NCBI RefSeq assembly: GCF_027887165.1
Contig: NC_077233.1
Location: 233,497,324-233,561,323 of the forward strand
Direction of reading: 5' to 3'
Length of the DNA: 64,000 bases
Source: Monodelphis domestica
Lineage: Eukaryota; Chordata; Mammalia; Didelphimorphia; Didelphidae
Shown piece after piece: positions 39,808 to 50,909 of this stretch. Under the pieces are notes generated by a model. It saw nothing but the letters and a program-made list of their open reading frames with translations, was not told the DNA's origin and did not search any database. How positions within the stretch are numbered: position 1 is the first letter of the stretch; every line of letters begins with the position of its first letter. Position numbers and translations under genes: made by a program.

Positions 39808-40020
39808 GAACTAGGAAGGAAATAAACATTTATCTAGTGTTTGCTGTGTACCAAGAATTGTGCTTTTATGTATATTATCTCATTTGATCCTCACAACAAC
39901 CCTGGCAGGTAGGGGCTTTTGTTATCTCCATCTTAAGTTGTGAAAATTGAGGCAGTCAAAGGTTAAGTGATTTGCCCTAAACATATAGTAAATGTGTGAG
40001 TTTAGATTTGAACTCAGGTT
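39808..40020 (-). mobile_element. MIR-type SINE
   Basis: Minus-strand order: 'ttgctgtgtaccaagaattg', 'tttgatcctcacaacaaccc', 'ggttaagtgatttgccct'. Confidence 0.78.
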
Positions 40021-40069
40021 AGGGGAGAGAAGATCTGGAATGGTTTTACATAAAAGGTGAATTTTTTCT

Positions 40070-40300
40070 CCCCTTAAATCCTCATTTTCTGTCCTAGTAA
40101 TAGCTTGAAGATGGAAGGATAAGGGCTAGGCAAGTGGGATCAAGTGACTTGTCTAGGGTCACACAACTAGGAAGTATCTGAGGACCTTTTGGTTATCCCC
40201 CCCTCCCCTTTTCTTTAAAAAAAGAAAACTTATTTTCTGTCCTATTACCATCTCTAAGGCAGAAGGGCAAGGGCTAAGCAACTAGGTAAGGGTTATTAAA
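40070..40300 (-). mobile_element. SINE family A fragments (two)
   Basis: 40,070-40,190 and 40,228-40,295 each hold the 3' half of a minus-strand copy ('attttctgtcctagtaatag', 'attttctgtcctattaccat'). Confidence 0.6.
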
Positions 40301-40319
40301 AAAAAAAAGAAAGTGAGGC

Positions 40320-40760
40320 TGGAGAGTTGATTAGGTAGCTCAGTGGATAGAATCTCAGTCCTGAAATCAGGAGGTTCTGGGTTCAAATCTGAACTCAGAC
40401 ACTTCCTAGCTGTGTGACTCTGGGCAAGTCACTTATCCCCCATTGCCTAGCCCTTACTTTCCTTCTGCCTTGGAGCCAATTCACAGTATTGATTCTAAGA
40501 CAGAAGGTAAAGGTTTTTTTTTTTTTTTTTAAAGGGAAGCTGGAGAGTGATTAGGTACCTAAGTGGATAGAGCCTCAGACCTGGAGTCAAGAGGAACTGG
40601 ATTCAAATCTGGTCTCAGACTCTTTCTAGCTGTGTGACCCTGGGTAAGTCACTTGACTCCATTTGCTTAGCCCTTGCCCTTCCGTCTTAGAGTGGTTACT
40701 AGGACAGAAAATTAAGATCTTTTATTTTTAAATATTTTTTTTGTTTTGTTTTTTTAAGAA
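40320..40760 (+). mobile_element. SINE family A tandem dimer
   Basis: Two copies, 40,325-40,525 and 40,540-40,715, share the same unusual head 'ctggagag(t)tgattaggta'. One target duplication, AAGAAAGTGAGGC (40,307-40,319 and 40,761-40,773), brackets both, so they probably entered as one unit or duplicated in place. Confidence 0.8.
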
Positions 40761-40929
40761 AAGAAAGTGAGGCCGGTGGTGGTGGTGGGGATTTGGAAGA
40801 ACAGAGGAGCATGATTCTGTTTTGGACCTCTTAGCTGGAGATCAATTGAATAACACTAGTCATTGAGAGCATCCTTGTGGGATGAAAATCAGACTTGAGC
40901 GCAAGGTGGCCCACCTGCCTTAAGCCAAA

Positions 40930-41300
40930 CAGAAAGCTGGGATCCACGTCGCTAACGGCAATGCATCGGAATCGGGTTCTAGTCAAGCGCCAGATCTGTA
41001 ACGGAGGGTAGAAATGCTAATACACGCCCCCAGGGCTCCCGGGACATTCGGGGCTGCAGGATAGATTGCAGACTTGCGCTTCTCGGAATCGCGATGGTGC
41101 GCGGTTTCCTGAGAACCGTTATAGCATCATTCGTCCCTGGGGCGTCTGAGAAGGGGGCGGCTCTGGCAGAGGGGAAGCGGGAGGCTCCGGCATCGGCTGT
41201 CCGGGTGTGTGTGCGCGCGCATCCGCGTGTCTGTGTCTGTGTCCCTGCCCGTGTCCGTGCCTGTGTCCGTGCCCAGAGAGCGACCCTCTGCTTGGGAAAG
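40930..41300. other. CpG-rich segment with alternating GT/GC run
   Basis: Local CpG enrichment with a 'gtgtgtgtgcgcgcgc' alternating purine-pyrimidine run near 41,205 that could adopt Z-DNA. Overlapping open frames on both strands have no recognisable protein. Possibly an orphan CpG island. Confidence 0.35.
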
Positions 41301-41451
41301 GAGAGGCTGGGTGAGCTGGAATCACTTTGCACTGTAGTTTGGGCTTCCCCCAAGCTGGCTGATATTCTCTCCTCAGCGTTCTAAGCTTTAGGCAGAGAAA
41401 CAGGAGAGCTGTCTGCTCTTTTGCAGTCAGTTGGTTATAAGAATTTAAGGG

Positions 41452-41615
41452 GACAATGAGGTGGCTCGGTGGATTGAGAGTCAGCCCTAGATCTTGGGTT
41501 CAGATCTAGCCTCAGACACTTCCCAGCTGTGTGACCCTGGGCAAGTCACTTGACCCTCATTGCCCATTGCCCAATACATGGTTTTGAGTCCAAGACAGAA
41601 GATAAAAAAGAGTTA
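41452..41615 (+). mobile_element. SINE family A
   Basis: 'acaatgaggtggctcggtgg' to 'caagacagaagataaaaaag', with the middle shortened. Confidence 0.85.
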
Positions 41616-41819
41616 AAAAATAAAACAACAAACCACAAACAATTTAAGCACTTATTCTGTCGGGAGTTCCAAGTCCCTGGCCTCTGGAGTCCTTATTTCA
41701 CATTCTTTTGCATCCTGCTCTTCTGGTACAACATTTGTGAGCAGTAGTGAGCCCTTCCTCCAAAGAGGAAACGATGTCAGGTCAGATGCTGTGATGGGGG
41801 CTACCTAATAATGATGGCT

Positions 41820-41955
41820 ACACATACAGGCCTCAGACACTTACTCCCTGTATGATCCTGGGCAAGCCACTTTATTTACCCTCTTTGCCTCAGTTTCCTC
41901 ATCTGTAAAATGACCTGGAGAAGGGAATGGCCAACCACTGCAGTATTTCAATGAG
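41820..41955 (+). mobile_element. SINE family B, partial
   Basis: 'ggcctcagacacttactccc' through 'gagaagggaatggccaacca'. Abuts an L1 fragment. Confidence 0.75.
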
Positions 41956-41969
41956 ACAACTCCAAAAAC

Positions 41970-42195
41970 CTGGTGGGCAATTTGGAATGATGCCCAAAGG
42001 GCTATAAAAGAATGTCTGCCCTTTGATCCAGTCATACCACTAAGCTTGTACCCCAGAGATAAAAAAAAAAGGGAAAAAGATCTGTTTGTACAAAAATATT
42101 GATAGTAGCTCTTTTTTATGGTGGCAAAGAATTGGAAACTGAGGGGATGCCCCTCGACTGGGGACTGGCTGAACAAATTGTGGTATATGAAGAAA
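41970..42195 (+). mobile_element. L1 ORF2 C-terminal fragment
   Basis: 'aatttggaatgatgcccaaa', 'tctgccctttgatccag' and 'gctgaacaaattgtggtata' match 10,863-11,065 of the longer L1. Confidence 0.9.
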
Positions 42196-42244
42196 ATCCC
42201 AAATGGAATCATGATAGGAGCGATCATGCATTTTTAGAGAACTT

Positions 42245-42400
42245 TAAAGTTTGTATGGCACTGCGCAGCACAACCCCAGTAGATAAATATTATTATTGTC
42301 CCCGCTTCACAGATGAGGAAACTGAGGGTCACATGGAAAGTCTCTGAGGCAGGATTTGAATTTAGCTTTTCCTGATTCCTAGTCCAGGCTCTTAGAAGCA
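42245..42400 (-). mobile_element. MIR-type SINE fragment
   Basis: 'attattattgtccccgcttc', 'acagatgaggaaactgaggg', 'ttcctgattcctagtcca'. Confidence 0.65.
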
Positions 42401-42603
42401 TCCTCTACCTTGAGAATTTTCAGGGAGGCTCCTTTGAGCTGTCCAGGAGAAGAATCTGAAGCTAATCTTCTAGAGAGTTAGCTTCAAGGGCTCACTGATG
42501 ACTCTGCTGGTACATAGACAAGTGCCCTGCTTACAGAATCAGACAGGATTAGAAACAGAGATGCCTTTAGAAGTCATCTGGTTCAATTGCCTTATTTTAA
42601 AAC

Positions 42604-42756
42604 AAACCCCCCATTTATCTTCTGTTTTGGAACCAAAATGGATTATTGGTTCTAAGTGGCAGGATGACACAGGTAGAAAACATCTGACGTCACATTTGAA
42701 CCCAGGACCTCCCATCTCTGGTCCAACCTCTCTAGCCTCCAAGCCACCTTGCTGTC
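42604..42756 (-). mobile_element. SINE family A, shortened
   Basis: Minus-strand: 'atttatcttctgttttggaa' to 'caagccaccttgctgtc'. Confidence 0.8.
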
Positions 42757-42772
42757 TATAATTGCCTTGTTT

Positions 42773-42960
42773 TTAAAAAACCCTTACCTTCCATGTTAGG
42801 ATCAATACTGTGAATTGGTACTAAGGCAGATGAGCAGTAAGGGCTTGGCAATGGGGGTTGGATTTGTCCCGGGTCACCAGCTAGGAAGTGCCTGAGTTCA
42901 AATTTGAACCCAGGACCTTCTGACTTCAGATTTGGTCCTCTATCCACTGTGCCTGCCCCC
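42773..42960 (-). mobile_element. SINE family A
   Basis: Minus-strand: 'aacccttaccttccatgtta' to 'ctatccactgtgcctgcccc', next to another copy in the same orientation. Confidence 0.88.
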
Positions 42961-43143
42961 AGGGAGCTTACATTCAAATGGGAAGAGATTAAAAAACAAA
43001 CCTGAAAGGCAGTGGGAGGTAGAAGGTGAGGGAGAGAAGGTTAGGTTAGGGATGGTTGGTATGGGGACTCTTCACCAAAATGGAAGAACTCACCAATTAA
43101 TCAATCACCAATCAACATTTATTGAGCTCCCATTATGTGTCAG

Positions 43144-43408
43144 GGGGCAGTGAGGTAGTACAGTGGATAGAGTACTGGTCCTAGAGTCAGGAAGGCTCAT
43201 TTTCCTGGCTTCAAACCTGGCCTTAGAATTTATTGTGTGACCTTGGGTAAATCACTTAACCCTGTTTGCCTCAGTTTCCTCATCAGTCAGATGAGCTGGA
43301 GAAGAAAATGGTAAACCACTCTAGTATCTTTGCCAAGAAAATCCTAAATCCAACCCCCATTGCCAAGCCCTAAATGGGGTCCTAACAAATTGGACACCAC
43401 TGACCAAC
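43144..43408 (+). mobile_element. SINE family B, near full length
   Basis: Head 'ggggcagtgaggtagtacag' to the RTE-like end 'ggacaccactgaccaac', with a short extra segment before the end. A MIR-like edge precedes it. Confidence 0.88.
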
Positions 43409-43783
43409 AATAGCTTTGTGCCTGGCAAAACAAAGAGAAGAAACACAGGCTTTGGAAGAAAATGAATGTTGAGTTGTATTATTTATTAGTAATATTTCTA
43501 GATAAAACCTTTCTTAAGCCTCAAATTTTGAAGGTCAGCCTGTCCCAAGGTGAAATAATTTACTCTCAAGTCTCAAGGCATCTAATTGGGATAGGACCTT
43601 TTGTCTTTTGTTAAAGACTTTGAAAGGATCCAGGCACTTCTTTAACTTTAACCCAGAACACCCCGCCTAGGGCATTTGAAAGCTGGGTGGGTGGGCCTCA
43701 CTTTCCTTACTGGGCAAAGATCCCTCCCCTGTGATGAGGCAATGGGGAGGAGCTGAAATCTTTAAGGTCACCTCTTCTTTTAA
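43409..43783. other. Intergenic, nothing recognised
   Basis: No gene. Left flank of the large L1. Confidence 0.4.
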
Positions 43784-44322
43784 AATATCCACCAATTGGG
43801 GATCAATGAAATAGATTAGGGATAAATGACCTTAGCAAAGTAGTGTTTAATAAACCCAAAGATCCCAGCTTTTGGGATAAGAACTCACTATTTGACAAAA
43901 ACTGCTGGGAAAACTGGAAAACAGTATGGAAAAATTAGATGTAGACCAATATCTCATACCATATACCAAGATAAGTTCAAAATGGGTATATGATTTGGAC
44001 GTAAAGAGTGATATTATAAGTAAATTAGGGGAATGTGGAATAGTTTATCTGTCAGATCTATGGAAGAGGCAAGAATTTAAGACCATACAAGACATAGAGA
44101 ACATTACAAGATGTAAAATGAATCACTTTGATTACATTAAATTAAAAAGGTTTTGTACAAACAAAACCAATGCAACCAAGATTAGAAGGGAAGCAACACA
44201 CTTGGAAAAAAATTTTGTTACAAATTTCTCTGATGAAGGTCCCATTTCTCAAATATATAAAGAACTAAGTCAAAGTTGTAAGAATCCAAGCTATTTCCCA
44301 ATTGATAAATGGTCAAAGGATA

Positions 44323-44873
44323 TGTCAACATTGAAATCTAGAGATCCCCAGTTTATTTAGTTTGAGTGTAGAAACCCCAGGTTTTGACCTTGTCACAGGA
44401 GAGGTTTCCCCCTGAGGGAAGGTCCCTCTTCACCAGACAATGGACTTCCTGGTAGTTTGGGTGGGAGCAGCTAATCCCTTTTTCTCCCCCAATGCTAAAG
44501 TCCATTACCTAGGGGGCCCAGCCCTGGGCTGGGTCTTTCCTTTTTGTGTCCATTGTGGGGCATCAGCTGCTCACTGTTATTCCTTTCTGGAACTCCTCAC
44601 TTCCCTGTTTTACCATTGTAAAGTCAATCAACTGTCCCTCTAATCCTAAACCCCCCAGGTCATCTGGAGTAGTATATAGATTCCCCAAGTTCTTTTGTTC
44701 CTCGAAGTCCATCCTGAGTCGGTGGCACTCCCAGGGGTCAGTGACCAAGGTGCCCAGACTCTGTGCAGTCTTGGGGAGCAGCTCTGTTGTCACACTTAGT
44801 AGCGCTAACCCCCTTTCCCTTGATTAAAGAGTGATTTTGACTATTTAATAGTTCTGCATTTTTCTAGTTGACA
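44323..44873 (+). mobile_element. Solo LTR, type 1, inserted in the L1
   Basis: Perfect inverted ends TGTCAAC...GTTGACA, and a 4 bp duplication GATA (44,319-44,322 and 44,874-44,877) of the L1 target. A TATA-like 'agtatatagattcc' near 44,672 and an ATTAAA near 44,823 fit the + orientation. The 4 bp duplication suggests an ERV1/gamma-type element. A shorter relative is at 55,850. Single LTR, no internal genes. Confidence 0.9.
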
Positions 44874-45326
44874 GATATAAATAGGCAGTTTTCAGATGAA
44901 GAAATCAAAGCTATCAATAATCATACAAAAAATGTTCTAAATCTCTCTTGATTAGAGAAATGAAAATTAAAACAACTCTGAGGTACCACCTCACAACAAT
45001 TGTGTTTGGTCAATATGACAGTAAAGTGATAAATGTTGGAGATGTGACAAAACTGGGACACTAATGCATCACTAGTGGAGTTGTGAACTGATTGAACCAT
45101 TCTGGAAGGCAATTTGGAATTATGCCCAAAGGGCTATAAAAAATGTATACTCTTTGATCCTGTGTGGAACAGGGTCTCGGACAGTGGACCCCACCACTGA
45201 AAGAATTCAGAAACACAGAGCTCAGAAGCCAAAGTAGAAGACAGCAGTTTATTCTTTCATGAAAGGGATGTTCCCCAGATTTAGGTGCCTAAGGAATGTC
45301 TAAGTATTGAGACCAAAGATTCAATT

Positions 45327-47008
45327 TATTTATTTATTTTCAATTTAAAAACAAATAATTAAATATTTTCCCATGGCTACACGATTCATTTTTTCTCTCT
45401 CCTCTTCCCTTCCCCCTCCCAGAGCTGACAATTTCACTGTGTTATACATGTGTTATCACCTTTTCCCATTATTATTCATTTTTGTAATAGAGTAATCTTT
45501 TAAAACTCAGCCCCAAAATATTTTACCCATATAAACAAGTGACAAATCATATGTTTTTCTGCTGCATTTCTACTCCCACAGTTCTTTCTCTTGATGTAGA
45601 TAACATTTTTTCTCATAAGTCCCTCAGAATTGTGATTACAGTTGATTGGTCCACAATGTTTCAGCTTCTGAGTATAATGTTCTCCTGGTTCTGCTCATTT
45701 TACTCTGCATCAGTTCATGAAGGTCTTTCCAGTTCATATAGAAATCAGGCACTTCATCATTCCTTATAACAAAATAGTATTCCATCACCATCATAATGCA
45801 CAATTTGTTCAACCATTCCCCAATTGAGCAGCATCCCCTTATTTTCTAATGTTTTTGCTACCACAAAGAGTGTTGCTATGAATATTTTTGTACAATCCTT
45901 TTTCATTCTCTCTTTGGGGTACAAACCTAATAGTGGTATTTTTGGATCAAAGGGTATGCTTTCTTTTGCAGCCCTTTGGGCATAATTCCAAATTGCCTTC
46001 CAGAATGGTTAGATCAATTTACAACTCCACCAGCAATGCATTAGTGTCCCAATTTTGCCACATTCCCTCCAACATTTATTATTTTCCTTTACTGTTATAT
46101 TGGCCAATCTGCTAGGTCTGAGGTAGTACCTCAGAGTTGTTTTGATTTGTATTTCTCTAATCAGGAGGGACTTAGAACACTTTTTAATGTGATTATTGAT
46201 AGTTTTGACTTTGATCATTTGTCAATTTGTTGTGGGGGAGCTTGAGGTTAGCCCCTGGGGTTTGGGAAGGGTACCTTTTTCAAGAATGCAAGACTCCAAA
46301 GATTAGTTTAAAATAAAAAAGAAAAATTTATTAATTTAGAAAGTAATCTTGAATCTGCCCAGGAGGATAGTATAGGTGGAACAGCAAGATGAAAGGTTGC
46401 TCCCAGAATCCATCAATTCTGGGAACTATATACTCTTTACAACAGTGAAGATGTGATGTTGAGTCACTGTAAGGATGTGATTCTAGAGTGAGAAACACTT
46501 TGCATTCAGTCACTGGGGTCTGCCTGGTGACCTTTATAGGGTTAGGGGAGAGATGGATGTCTGAGATACTGCCCAATAGTATCGAGGTGTAGCCTGGAGG
46601 TGCCTCTCTATGTCTATCTGAAATCTAAAGGACAGTCCAAGGATGACAATAACCTCAAGGTCTTATAAGAAGTTATCAGATGTTATTGGATTAGGAGTCA
46701 CAGGGACAGGAGGGAGCAAAGGAATTTCCCTTCTTATAGTTTGCCTGAGTTTGGGGGTTACAATGTCCATGCCAAATTGGGGAATGGCTTGATTTCTTGA
46801 ACATTTGGCTTAGTTCCTTATAAATTTGAGAAATTAGACCTTTGTCAGAGATTTTTGATATAAAAATTTTCTCCCAGTTTGTTGTTTCCCTTCTAATTCT
46901 GGTTGCATTGGTTTTGTTTGTACAAAATCTTTTAAATTTAATATAATCAAAATTATTCATTTTACATCTTGTAATATTCTCTGTCTCTTGCTTGGTCTTA
47001 AATTCTTT
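45327..47008 (-). mobile_element. L1 3' fragment inside the type 3 LTR
   Basis: The + strand begins with the complement of the A-rich tail ('tatttatttattttcaattt') and runs back into ORF2 (minus translation IREIQIKTTLRYYLRPSRLANI, CWRECGKIGTLMHCWWSCKLI, FCTNKTNATRIRRETTNWEK). A perfect 14 bp duplication CCAAAGATTCAATT lies at 45,313-45,326 and 47,009-47,022. The element is 5'-truncated and is interrupted by the LTR at 46,231. Confidence 0.95.
46231..46762 (-). mobile_element. Solo LTR, type 4, innermost insertion
   Basis: The + strand begins TGTGGGGGAG and ends GGGGTTACA within the minus-strand L1. A minus-strand AATAAA ('taataaatttttc') ~100 bp from the left end sets the orientation. Flanks TTGT and ATGT may be a 4 bp duplication with one mismatch. 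Not clearly related to the other LTRs in the window. Confidence 0.8.
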
Positions 47009-48038
47009 CCAAAGATTCAATTCAAAGGGTCTCCAATCAAAGAAACTCCTCCCCTCTTTCCTCCCCCTTTTGTTCAGGTCAGAAGTCATCATCTTTGACA
47101 TAGATTACTTTAAAAGATAAGTGAAGCACTGGATTGTGGATTACAAGATTTGATGGATTGTGAGTTACTCCTACCCTCAAGGCCTTTGAAATGTTAAAAG
47201 CCAAAAGTTTTTGTTTTTGGAAGAGGGGGTGTGTTCTAAAAGGAAGGAAAAGTACCAGCTTCTATGTAGGTACTTAGCACTTCCTATGAGAAAGTCACTG
47301 ATTTTATCCCATTCAGTCCTATAATACTACTACTAGGTCTGCATCCCAGAGAGATTAAAAAAAAAAAAGAGGGAGGAAAGATCTGTTTGTACAAAAATAT
47401 TTATAGCTGCTCTTTTTGTGGTAGCAAAGAAGTGGAAACTGAAGGAATGTCTGTCAATCCCCCCTGTCAATTGGGGAATGGCTGAATAAATTGTGGCATA
47501 TGATAGTGACGGAATACTATATGCTGTAAAGAATGTCAAACAGGATGATTTCAGAAAGAGCTGGAAAGACCTACATGAACTGATGCAGTGAAATAAGCAG
47601 AACCAGGAGAACATTATATACAGTAACAACAATATTGTGGGATGATCAAATAGTGACAGACTTTGCTACTAACAGAAATACAATGATCTAGGACAATTCT
47701 GAGGAGCTTAGGATGGAAAATGTTATCTACTTCCAGAGAAAGAACTGTTAATGTCAGAATACAGATGAAAATATACCATTTTTCACTTGTCTATTTGGGT
47801 TTGTATTTTGGGGTTTTGGTTTTATAAGATTATTCACTTACAAAAATGAACAATATGGAAATATGTTTTGCATTATAATACATGTACAACCCAGGTTGAA
47901 TTGCTTGCCAGCTCTGGGAGAGGGAAGGGAAGGGAGGAAGGTAGACAAATTTGGAAAACTTGTTTGGAAATTTGTTATTACATGTTTTTGGTAAAAGAAA
48001 AAATTTAACCCCCCTCCCCCAATATCTACCAATTGGGG

Positions 48039-48905
48039 CTGTCACTGGGGAGACCCAAAGGACAAACTGCCAGGCTAAAAGTGAACATACTTCCTTATAA
48101 AAGACAGGGTTAAGGATTACTGAGTGTTTTTGGTATTAGAGGCAGACTCATGGACCCATCTTTTATTAATAGATCACATACGTCTTGGGGAAATGGTCTC
48201 ATTTATTGGTTAAAATTCTGTATGCCACACAATTTAGTGGGGGAGACAACATACAAACAAATATCTATAAATGAACTATACCAAGATAGAAAAAATAGGA
48301 AATAACAAGAAGGAAAGTGCTAGAATTAAAGGGAATTGGGAAAGACTTCAGATAGAAGTTGTGATTTTAGTTGGGATTTAAAGGAAAGAATGAGAGAAGA
48401 TTACCTAAAGGAGGAGTCAAGAGGCAGCTGAGACTTGGCAGCAGAGCCCTGAGAGTATATACTTCAAGTTTTTGCCATTAGCTTTGAACTCCCTATTTTT
48501 TTCCAGATCACTCTTTTACTTTTATTTTTATTATCATGCAAAACACACTTCCATATCGGTCATGGTTGTAAGAGCACACTCATATGCAGCCAAACCCCCC
48601 AAATAAAACCAATGATACACTGATGTGAAAGACGACCCCAATAGTTCTTTATTGGAGGTAGAGAGCATTCCCCGTCACAATCTTGTCCCAGATTGTTGCA
48701 TTGTTGTGGACACCCTATTTCAAAAGCACAATGGGATCTCTTGAGATGTTGACTTCTGGACCCCTAACTACATATGTCATCTCATTTATTTAATCTCATT
48801 AAGTTAAATAAACCTCATTTTATGCCTTGTTTTTTCTCATCTGTTGTATGGGCACGATACCATCATCACCTCTTATGCTTAGTCCACTATTTGTTGTATT
48901 CATAG
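48039..48905. other. Intergenic with a family D remnant
   Basis: 48,235-48,425 ('ggggagacaacatacaaaca', 'attgggaaagacttcagata', 'gggatttaaaggaaag') matches repeat family D. The rest has nothing recognised. Confidence 0.45.
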
Positions 48906-49215
48906 TGCATAATTGAAAATCCGTTACCCTAAAAAAGAGCCACATATCCCAAGAGCCCACTGACTTCCTGTCATTACATACTTCCTGTAGACAGGATAAA
49001 AGGAGTGGGTGTTGAAGCTCTTCCTCTCTTTTTGGGCATGATACAGCAATCAGTAGTGATGGCGGTGAGTGGAGATTTAAAAAATGGCTAACCAACCATG
49101 GTCACGTGGTTTTTGTTTTGTATCCTCTTTGATCCTTGAAATCCTTTACTCCTAGAAATCTAATGATCATTTAATAAACCTCATAAAATATGATATTTTT
49201 ATTATTAAGATTTAA
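48906..49215 (+). mobile_element. Solo LTR, type 2, second copy
   Basis: Starts TGCATAATTG and follows the 27,162 copy almost block for block ('cccaagagcccactgacttc', 'ggctaaccaaccatgg', 'cacgtggttttt', 'ttaataaacctcat'). The right end runs into a tandem 16-mer (AAGATTTAACTAGACT twice, about 49,206-49,237), so its last bases and target duplication are unclear. Confidence 0.8.
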
Positions 49216-49250
49216 CTAGACTAAGATTTAACTAGACTATTTAGATAGAC

Positions 49251-49450
49251 TAAAACAGAGTAGTGACAATGTGATGCTTGGCATAGAGCCCTAATGTGGG
49301 AAGGGATATTGGAAGTCACTCAATCCAACTTCTACTTGAAGCACAGAAAAGATGGCGTACTCGTCTGAGAGGAGCTTAGAGCATCATCAGAGGGCTTTGC
49401 TGTTCTTCACTTGTTTTCAGTTGTGTCTGATTCTTCATGACCCTATTTCA
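49251..49450 (+). repeat. Left arm of an inverted duplication
   Basis: Its reverse complement matches 52,057-52,256 with about 8 differences in 200 bp by eye (~96%). It joins the 3' end of a minus-strand family B SINE (49,406-49,450) to unrelated flanking sequence. The rest of that SINE on this side (49,540-49,620) is degenerate. Confidence 0.9.
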
Positions 49451-49620
49451 TGACATCATATTAGTTATTATTGTATTTCTTGCTTTTTCAATGGTGGAGG
49501 AGTGATTAGAGAGAGGGAGAGAATTTTGAATTGAAAAAAAAAAGATTACACTGCTAGTGGCAGTCAGAATTCAAACCCAGGACCTTTGCTAAATCTAGCA
49601 CTGTTTCCACTCTACTGTGG

Positions 49621-50382
49621 AAGATGCAAAATGTTTTACAATGATCAACATCTATACAAATACCCACCAACACCCTCATTAGCTTTCAGATAGGGGTGAT
49701 CAGACCAGCCTAACCTCTTGGAGCTTTTTTTTTTTTTTATCAATGAGAAAAAAGACTGTTGAGATGAGAAAGTAAAGAGGGTCATTAAATTGCAAGGAAA
49801 TTAATGCTTTTGCTTTTATCACCATTGCTACTACTAATACTAACATCACGATTCACCCCACATATCCTGCCTGCTAAGGGCTTCTTCCCCAATCCCTAAC
49901 CCAGACAAACATTAATCCCTTTGCTTGGAAATCCGCAAGAGAAGAATGCAGAAGTCTATGGACTAGAAGCAAAAGTCTAGATGGTATGACATGGAGTCCT
50001 TTCCATCCTACGAGTCTCCAATTCCCTGATTCCACGGAAACCCAGGCTAAAACAGCAGTGAGCAATAAACAGGCAATAGGGAAAGAATGGGTAATAAGGG
50101 CCATTTGAGAAGCCAGAAACAGAGGAAAATTACCTGTCAGAAGCAGCTACCAAAGAGCCCAGTTCTTTGGAGAAGGAAAACACACTCCCTTGCAGACTGT
50201 TAATCAAAGGGAAGCAACAGTCTCTAGCTGACTGCAGGGGAGAAATGGGCAGAAATGGGCAGAAATGGGCAAGGGAGGGGTGAACAGCTCCCCTAGCATT
50301 TTGTACCCAGCTGAGGAGATGCTGAGTGGAAGGGGTGACCTTTGCAGCAAGCTATGTAGCGTGTGCTACAGACCATAAGGAG
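49621..50382. other. Intergenic, nothing recognised
   Basis: A short tandem 'agaaatgggc' x3 occurs at about 50,245-50,272. No gene. Confidence 0.4.
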
Positions 50383-50747
50383 TGTAAATAATAGACTCGA
50401 ATACAGGACTACAATCCCCACAAGCCTTTGCTCCACTTCCCCAAAATGCTTTGTAATCTCACGGGAATTCTGAGGTGGGCCGAGATCGAGGAAGGATTTA
50501 AGCTGGTGGCAAAGGTCTTGTTGGGGGCTTGGACTTCCGTTTTGGGACAGGCGTGGCTTTTTTTCATAATGTAGGTGAGGTTGTGTCTAGGCCTCTCTAT
50601 GGCCTGGACACGTGTCTCTTATCCTGTATTTTCTTTAATCCTTAATCTTCAATAAACGTCTAAAAAAATATAATACTCCTTGCAGAGAGAAAATAATTTC
50701 TACCTGCCTCAGTCTCCCCCAATATTCCCTAAATTTTAATCTTTACA
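50383..50747 (+). mobile_element. Solo LTR, type 5 (retroviral fossil)
   Basis: Perfect TGTAAA...TTTACA inverted ends between a perfect 4 bp duplication GGAG (50,379-50,382 and 50,748-50,751). It has a poly(A) signal 'cttcaataaacgtc' near 50,650 and 'ggatttaagctgg' as a TATA-like step. The end layout is like the type 2 LTRs but the sequence differs. Confidence 0.88.
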
Positions 50748-50909
50748 GGAGTAGACTCAATCTGCTAATGAAGACAGCAAGGATAATCCCTGTTATAACA
50801 CCATTATCTCTCTCTCTCTGTGTGTGCATGTATGTAATTATGTCACTGTGTGTCTGCATTTTATCGGTATCTATATCGGGGGCTGTCTGTAGCTATATCT
50901 GTCTACATA

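Larger units (their letters stand above)
45161..47316 (-). mobile_element. Solo LTR, type 3, inserted in the L1 and itself split
   Basis: On the + strand it begins TGTGTGGAAC at 45,161 and ends CCCATTCA at 47,316, between ATCC (45,157-45,160) and GTCC (47,317-47,320), a 4 bp duplication with one mismatch. The minus-strand poly(A) region ('gaataaactgctgtcttc') and the 'ggtccactgtccgagaccc' end are typical of gammaretrovirus-like LTRs. A minus-strand L1 (45,327-47,008) interrupts it; without that the LTR is about 460 bp. Confidence 0.85.
43802..48020 (+). mobile_element. L1 3' part, split by nested insertions
   Basis: L1 ORF2 C-terminal and 3' UTR sequence occupies 43,802-44,322, 44,878-45,160 and 47,321-48,020. 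Translation shows LIPYTKISSKWVYDLDVK, FCTNKTNATKIRREAT and SDEGPISQIYKELSQ. The A-rich tail is followed by AATATCTACCAATTGGGG (48,021-48,038), which repeats AATATCCACCAATTGGGG (43,784-43,801) with one mismatch: the target duplication of this L1. It is 5'-truncated. The other ~2.7 kb inside these bounds is later insertions, listed separately. Confidence 0.93.

Noticed and set aside
50383-50747. Type 5 LTR as a third copy of type 2
   Set aside because: The ends and layout are similar but the body does not align by eye.
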